This document shows, piece by piece, positions 62,372 to 64,000 of a stretch of 64,000 bases of DNA (positions are counted from its first letter, which is position 1; each line of letters starts with the position of its first letter). Position numbers and translations under genes: made by a program. This stretch comes from Marilutibacter penaei. Lineage in GTDB: Bacteria; Pseudomonadota; Gammaproteobacteria; Xanthomonadales; Xanthomonadaceae. The DNA lies in assembly GCF_014145395.1 (NCBI RefSeq), contig NZ_JACHTE010000003.1, positions 248,001-312,000 on the forward strand. Reading direction: 5' to 3'. The notes under the pieces were generated by a model. That model worked only from the letters and a program-made list of their open reading frames with translations. It ran no database searches and was not told the DNA's origin.

Positions 62372-63784
62372 ATGCTTCATCCGGTAATCCTGAGCGGTGG
62401 CAGCGGCACGCGCCTGTGGCCGTTGTCGCGCCAGAACCAGCCCAAGCAGTTCCTGTCGCTGATCGGCGACCGGTCCCTGTTCCAGGAAACCCTCCTGCGC
62501 GCCAGCCGGCTCGACGGCGCGCAGCCGCCGGTGACGGTGTGCAGCGACGATCATCGCTTCATGGTCGGCGAGCAACTCCAGGCGATCGGCCTGGACAGCG
62601 GCGGCATCATCCTCGAACCGGTGGCACGCAACACCGCACCGGCCATCGCCCTGGCGGCGATGCACGTGGCGGCCGGCGATCCCGATGCGACCATGCTGGT
62701 CATGCCGGCCGACCACCTGATCGAGGACGAGGCCTCGTTCCGCACCGCGGTGGAGACCGCACTGGCCGAGGCCGGCCAAGGCTGGCTGGTGGCGTTCGGC
62801 ATCACCCCCGACTACGCGGAGACCGGTTACGGCTACATCCTCAGGGGGAACGCCCTTGGCGAGGGCGCCTTCCGCATCGAGCGCTTCGTCGAGAAGCCCG
62901 ACCTGGCGACCGCCGAGCGCTATGTCGCCGAAGGCACCTATGCCTGGAACTCGGGCATGTTCCTGTTCCGCGCCGCGCGTTACCTGGAGGAGCTGGAGCG
63001 GCACGCGCCCGACATGCTGGCGGCGGTGCGCGCGGCGTACGACGCGCGCGAAAGCGACCTCGATTTCACCCGCGTGCCCGAGGCGGCGTTCGCCCGGAGC
63101 CCGAACGATTCCATCGACTACGCGGTGATGGAGAAGACCGACCGCGCCGCCGTGGTCCCGGTCAGCTGTGGCTGGAGCGACATCGGGTCCTGGTCCTCGC
63201 TTTGGGCGGTGGCCCAGCGCGACGACGACGGCAACCTGCACGAGGGCGACGTGATCTCGGTCGACAGCAGCGGCAGCCTGGTGCGTGCGTCGGAGCGCCG
63301 CCTGATCGCCACCATCGGCGTGGACGACCTGGTCATCGTCGATACGCCCGACGCCACACTGGTCGCGCGCAAGGACCGGGTCCAGGACGTCAAGGCCGTC
63401 GTCGACCGGCTGAAGCAGGCCGGCCGCCAGGAGCACCTGTTCCATCGCAAGGTCTACCGGCCATGGGGCAGTTACGATTCGATCGGCGTGGGCCCGCGTT
63501 TCCAGGTCAAGCGGATCGTGGTCAAGCCCGGCGCGGCCCTGAGCCTGCAGAAGCATGCCCATCGCGCCGAGCACTGGGTGGTGGTGTCGGGCATCGCCGA
63601 GGTGACCTGCGACGACCGCGTGTTCGACCTGCGCGAGAACGAGAGCACCTTCATCCCACTGGGCAGCGTGCACCGCCTGCGCAACCGCGGGGACGTGCCG
63701 GTGGAACTGATCGAAGTCCAGTCCGGCAGCTACCTGGGGGAGGACGACATCGTCCGCCTGGAGGACGTGTACGGCCGCTCCTGA
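62372..63784 (+). CDS. xanB: Mannose-1-phosphate guanylyltransferase / mannose-6-phosphate isomerase
   Basis: A 470-residue bifunctional enzyme for GDP-mannose. The N-terminal nucleotidyltransferase has ILSGGSGTRLWPLSRQNQPK, and the C-terminal cupin isomerase has the metal-binding QKHAHRAEHWVVVSG motif. In Xanthomonas, XanB serves LPS and xanthan synthesis and lies close to the LPS locus, as here. Genes for dTDP-rhamnose (rml) are not present between etfB and xanB. Confidence 0.97.
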   Translation: MLHPVILSGGSGTRLWPLSRQNQPKQFLSLIGDRSLFQETLLRASRLDGAQPPVTVCSDDHRFMVGEQLQAIGLDSGGIILEPVARNTAPAIALAAMHVAAGDPDATMLVMPADHLIEDEASFRTAVETALAEAGQGWLVAFGITPDYAETGYGYILRGNALGEGAFRIERFVEKPDLATAERYVAEGTYAWNSGMFLFRAARYLEELERHAPDMLAAVRAAYDARESDLDFTRVPEAAFARSPNDSIDYAVMEKTDRAAVVPVSCGWSDIGSWSSLWAVAQRDDDGNLHEGDVISVDSSGSLVRASERRLIATIGVDDLVIVDTPDATLVARKDRVQDVKAVVDRLKQAGRQEHLFHRKVYRPWGSYDSIGVGPRFQVKRIVVKPGAALSLQKHAHRAEHWVVVSGIAEVTCDDRVFDLRENESTFIPLGSVHRLRNRGDVPVELIEVQSGSYLGEDDIVRLEDVYGRS

Positions 63785-63867
63785 GCCCTCGCCATTGCCC
63801 CAACGTACGGTTCGGTCCGGCCACCCCGGCGCGCTAGACTGGGGGTATCCCGCAATGGAGTGGCCCC

Positions 63868-64000
63868 ATGTCCCAGACTCCCGCTGCGTCGCCGGCCGGC
63901 GGCGCGAGCCAGAAACTGTATCCCGATGCCCGGAGCGCACTGGACGGCGTGATCGCCGACGACCAGACGCTGGCGGTCGGCGGCTTTGGCCTGTGCGGCA
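63868..64000 (+). CDS. 3-oxoacid CoA-transferase subunit A, 5' part
   Basis: The first 44 codons are visible. After a short Ala/Ser-rich leader, KLYPDARSALDGVIADDQTL and AVGGFGLCG match CoA-transferase alpha subunits (ScoA, called LpsI in Xanthomonas LPS studies). The gene continues beyond the window. Confidence 0.88.
   Translation, partial: MSQTPAASPAGGASQKLYPDARSALDGVIADDQTLAVGGFGLCG

Noticed and set aside
1-64000. CRISPR arrays, insertion sequences, rRNA genes and prophage genes
   Set aside because: No regularly spaced repeats, transposase motifs or rRNA sequence were seen on reading both strands.

Overview
The window is high-GC DNA from a gammaproteobacterium, most likely of the Xanthomonadaceae/Lysobacteraceae. 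The evidence is gene order: trpG-trpD-trpC followed by a HAD phosphatase, clp and speD; rplM-rpsI; an O-antigen locus bounded by a cystathionine gamma-synthase/lyase gene (metB) and etfA-etfB; and a bifunctional xanB next to a CoA-transferase gene. These are hallmark neighbourhoods of Xanthomonas and its relatives. The genus cannot be fixed from the sequence. No CRISPR array, insertion sequence or rRNA gene was seen. Layout: 1-770 is the 3' end of trpE. From 960 to 16897, trpE and trpG are separated by about 16 kb of genes that do not belong to tryptophan synthesis. Leaving aside a zinc-ribbon protein at 960, these genes form two divergent, tightly overlapping operons around a control region at 6990-7274. 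The leftward operon encodes a diiron protein of the cyanobacterial aldehyde-deformylating-oxygenase type, an ArsP/DUF318 permease, an ArsD/thioredoxin-like protein, an acyl-reductase-like extended SDR, an ArsM-like methyltransferase with a Cys-rich tail, and a LuxR-type regulator. The rightward operon encodes a second-type PstSCAB phosphate/arsenate-like ABC transporter without PhoU, a fatty-acid AMP-ligase, an RND/MMPL transporter fused to a LolA-like domain, and a DUF1302-like outer-membrane protein. Together they look like an uptake - lipid activation/reduction/oxygenation - methylation - export pathway. An arsenic-containing lipid is my leading but untested idea. From 17284 to 25421 is core genome: trpG, trpD, trpC, HAD phosphatase, clp, speD, coq7, a GlcF-like Fe-S protein, rplM, rpsI and tRNA-Gln. 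From 25610 to 28499, directly after the tRNA, sit a hemerythrin protein, a DUF3050 protein and a complete LuxI/LuxR acyl-homoserine-lactone system with a CT-N12-AG lux box. From 28685 to 36574 follow tyrosine catabolism (FAH-family enzyme, maiA), pilU, a lipoprotein/OmpA pair, a DUF465 protein and the reverse transsulfuration pair (cystathionine beta-synthase and gamma-synthase/lyase). From 36571 to 58722 is an ABC-transporter-dependent O-antigen locus: wzm, wzt, a WbdD-like methyltransferase/P-loop protein, several large multi-domain glycosyltransferases, three sulfotransferase-like domains, a LicD/TagD pair for glycerol phosphate, two pyruvyltransferases, an acetyltransferase and a methyltransferase. 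Related beta-sandwich modules recur in Wzt and the next two proteins. From 58996 to the end are a lipoprotein, etfA, etfB, an aldose-1-epimerase-family protein, xanB (GDP-mannose supply) and the start of a CoA-transferase subunit A.
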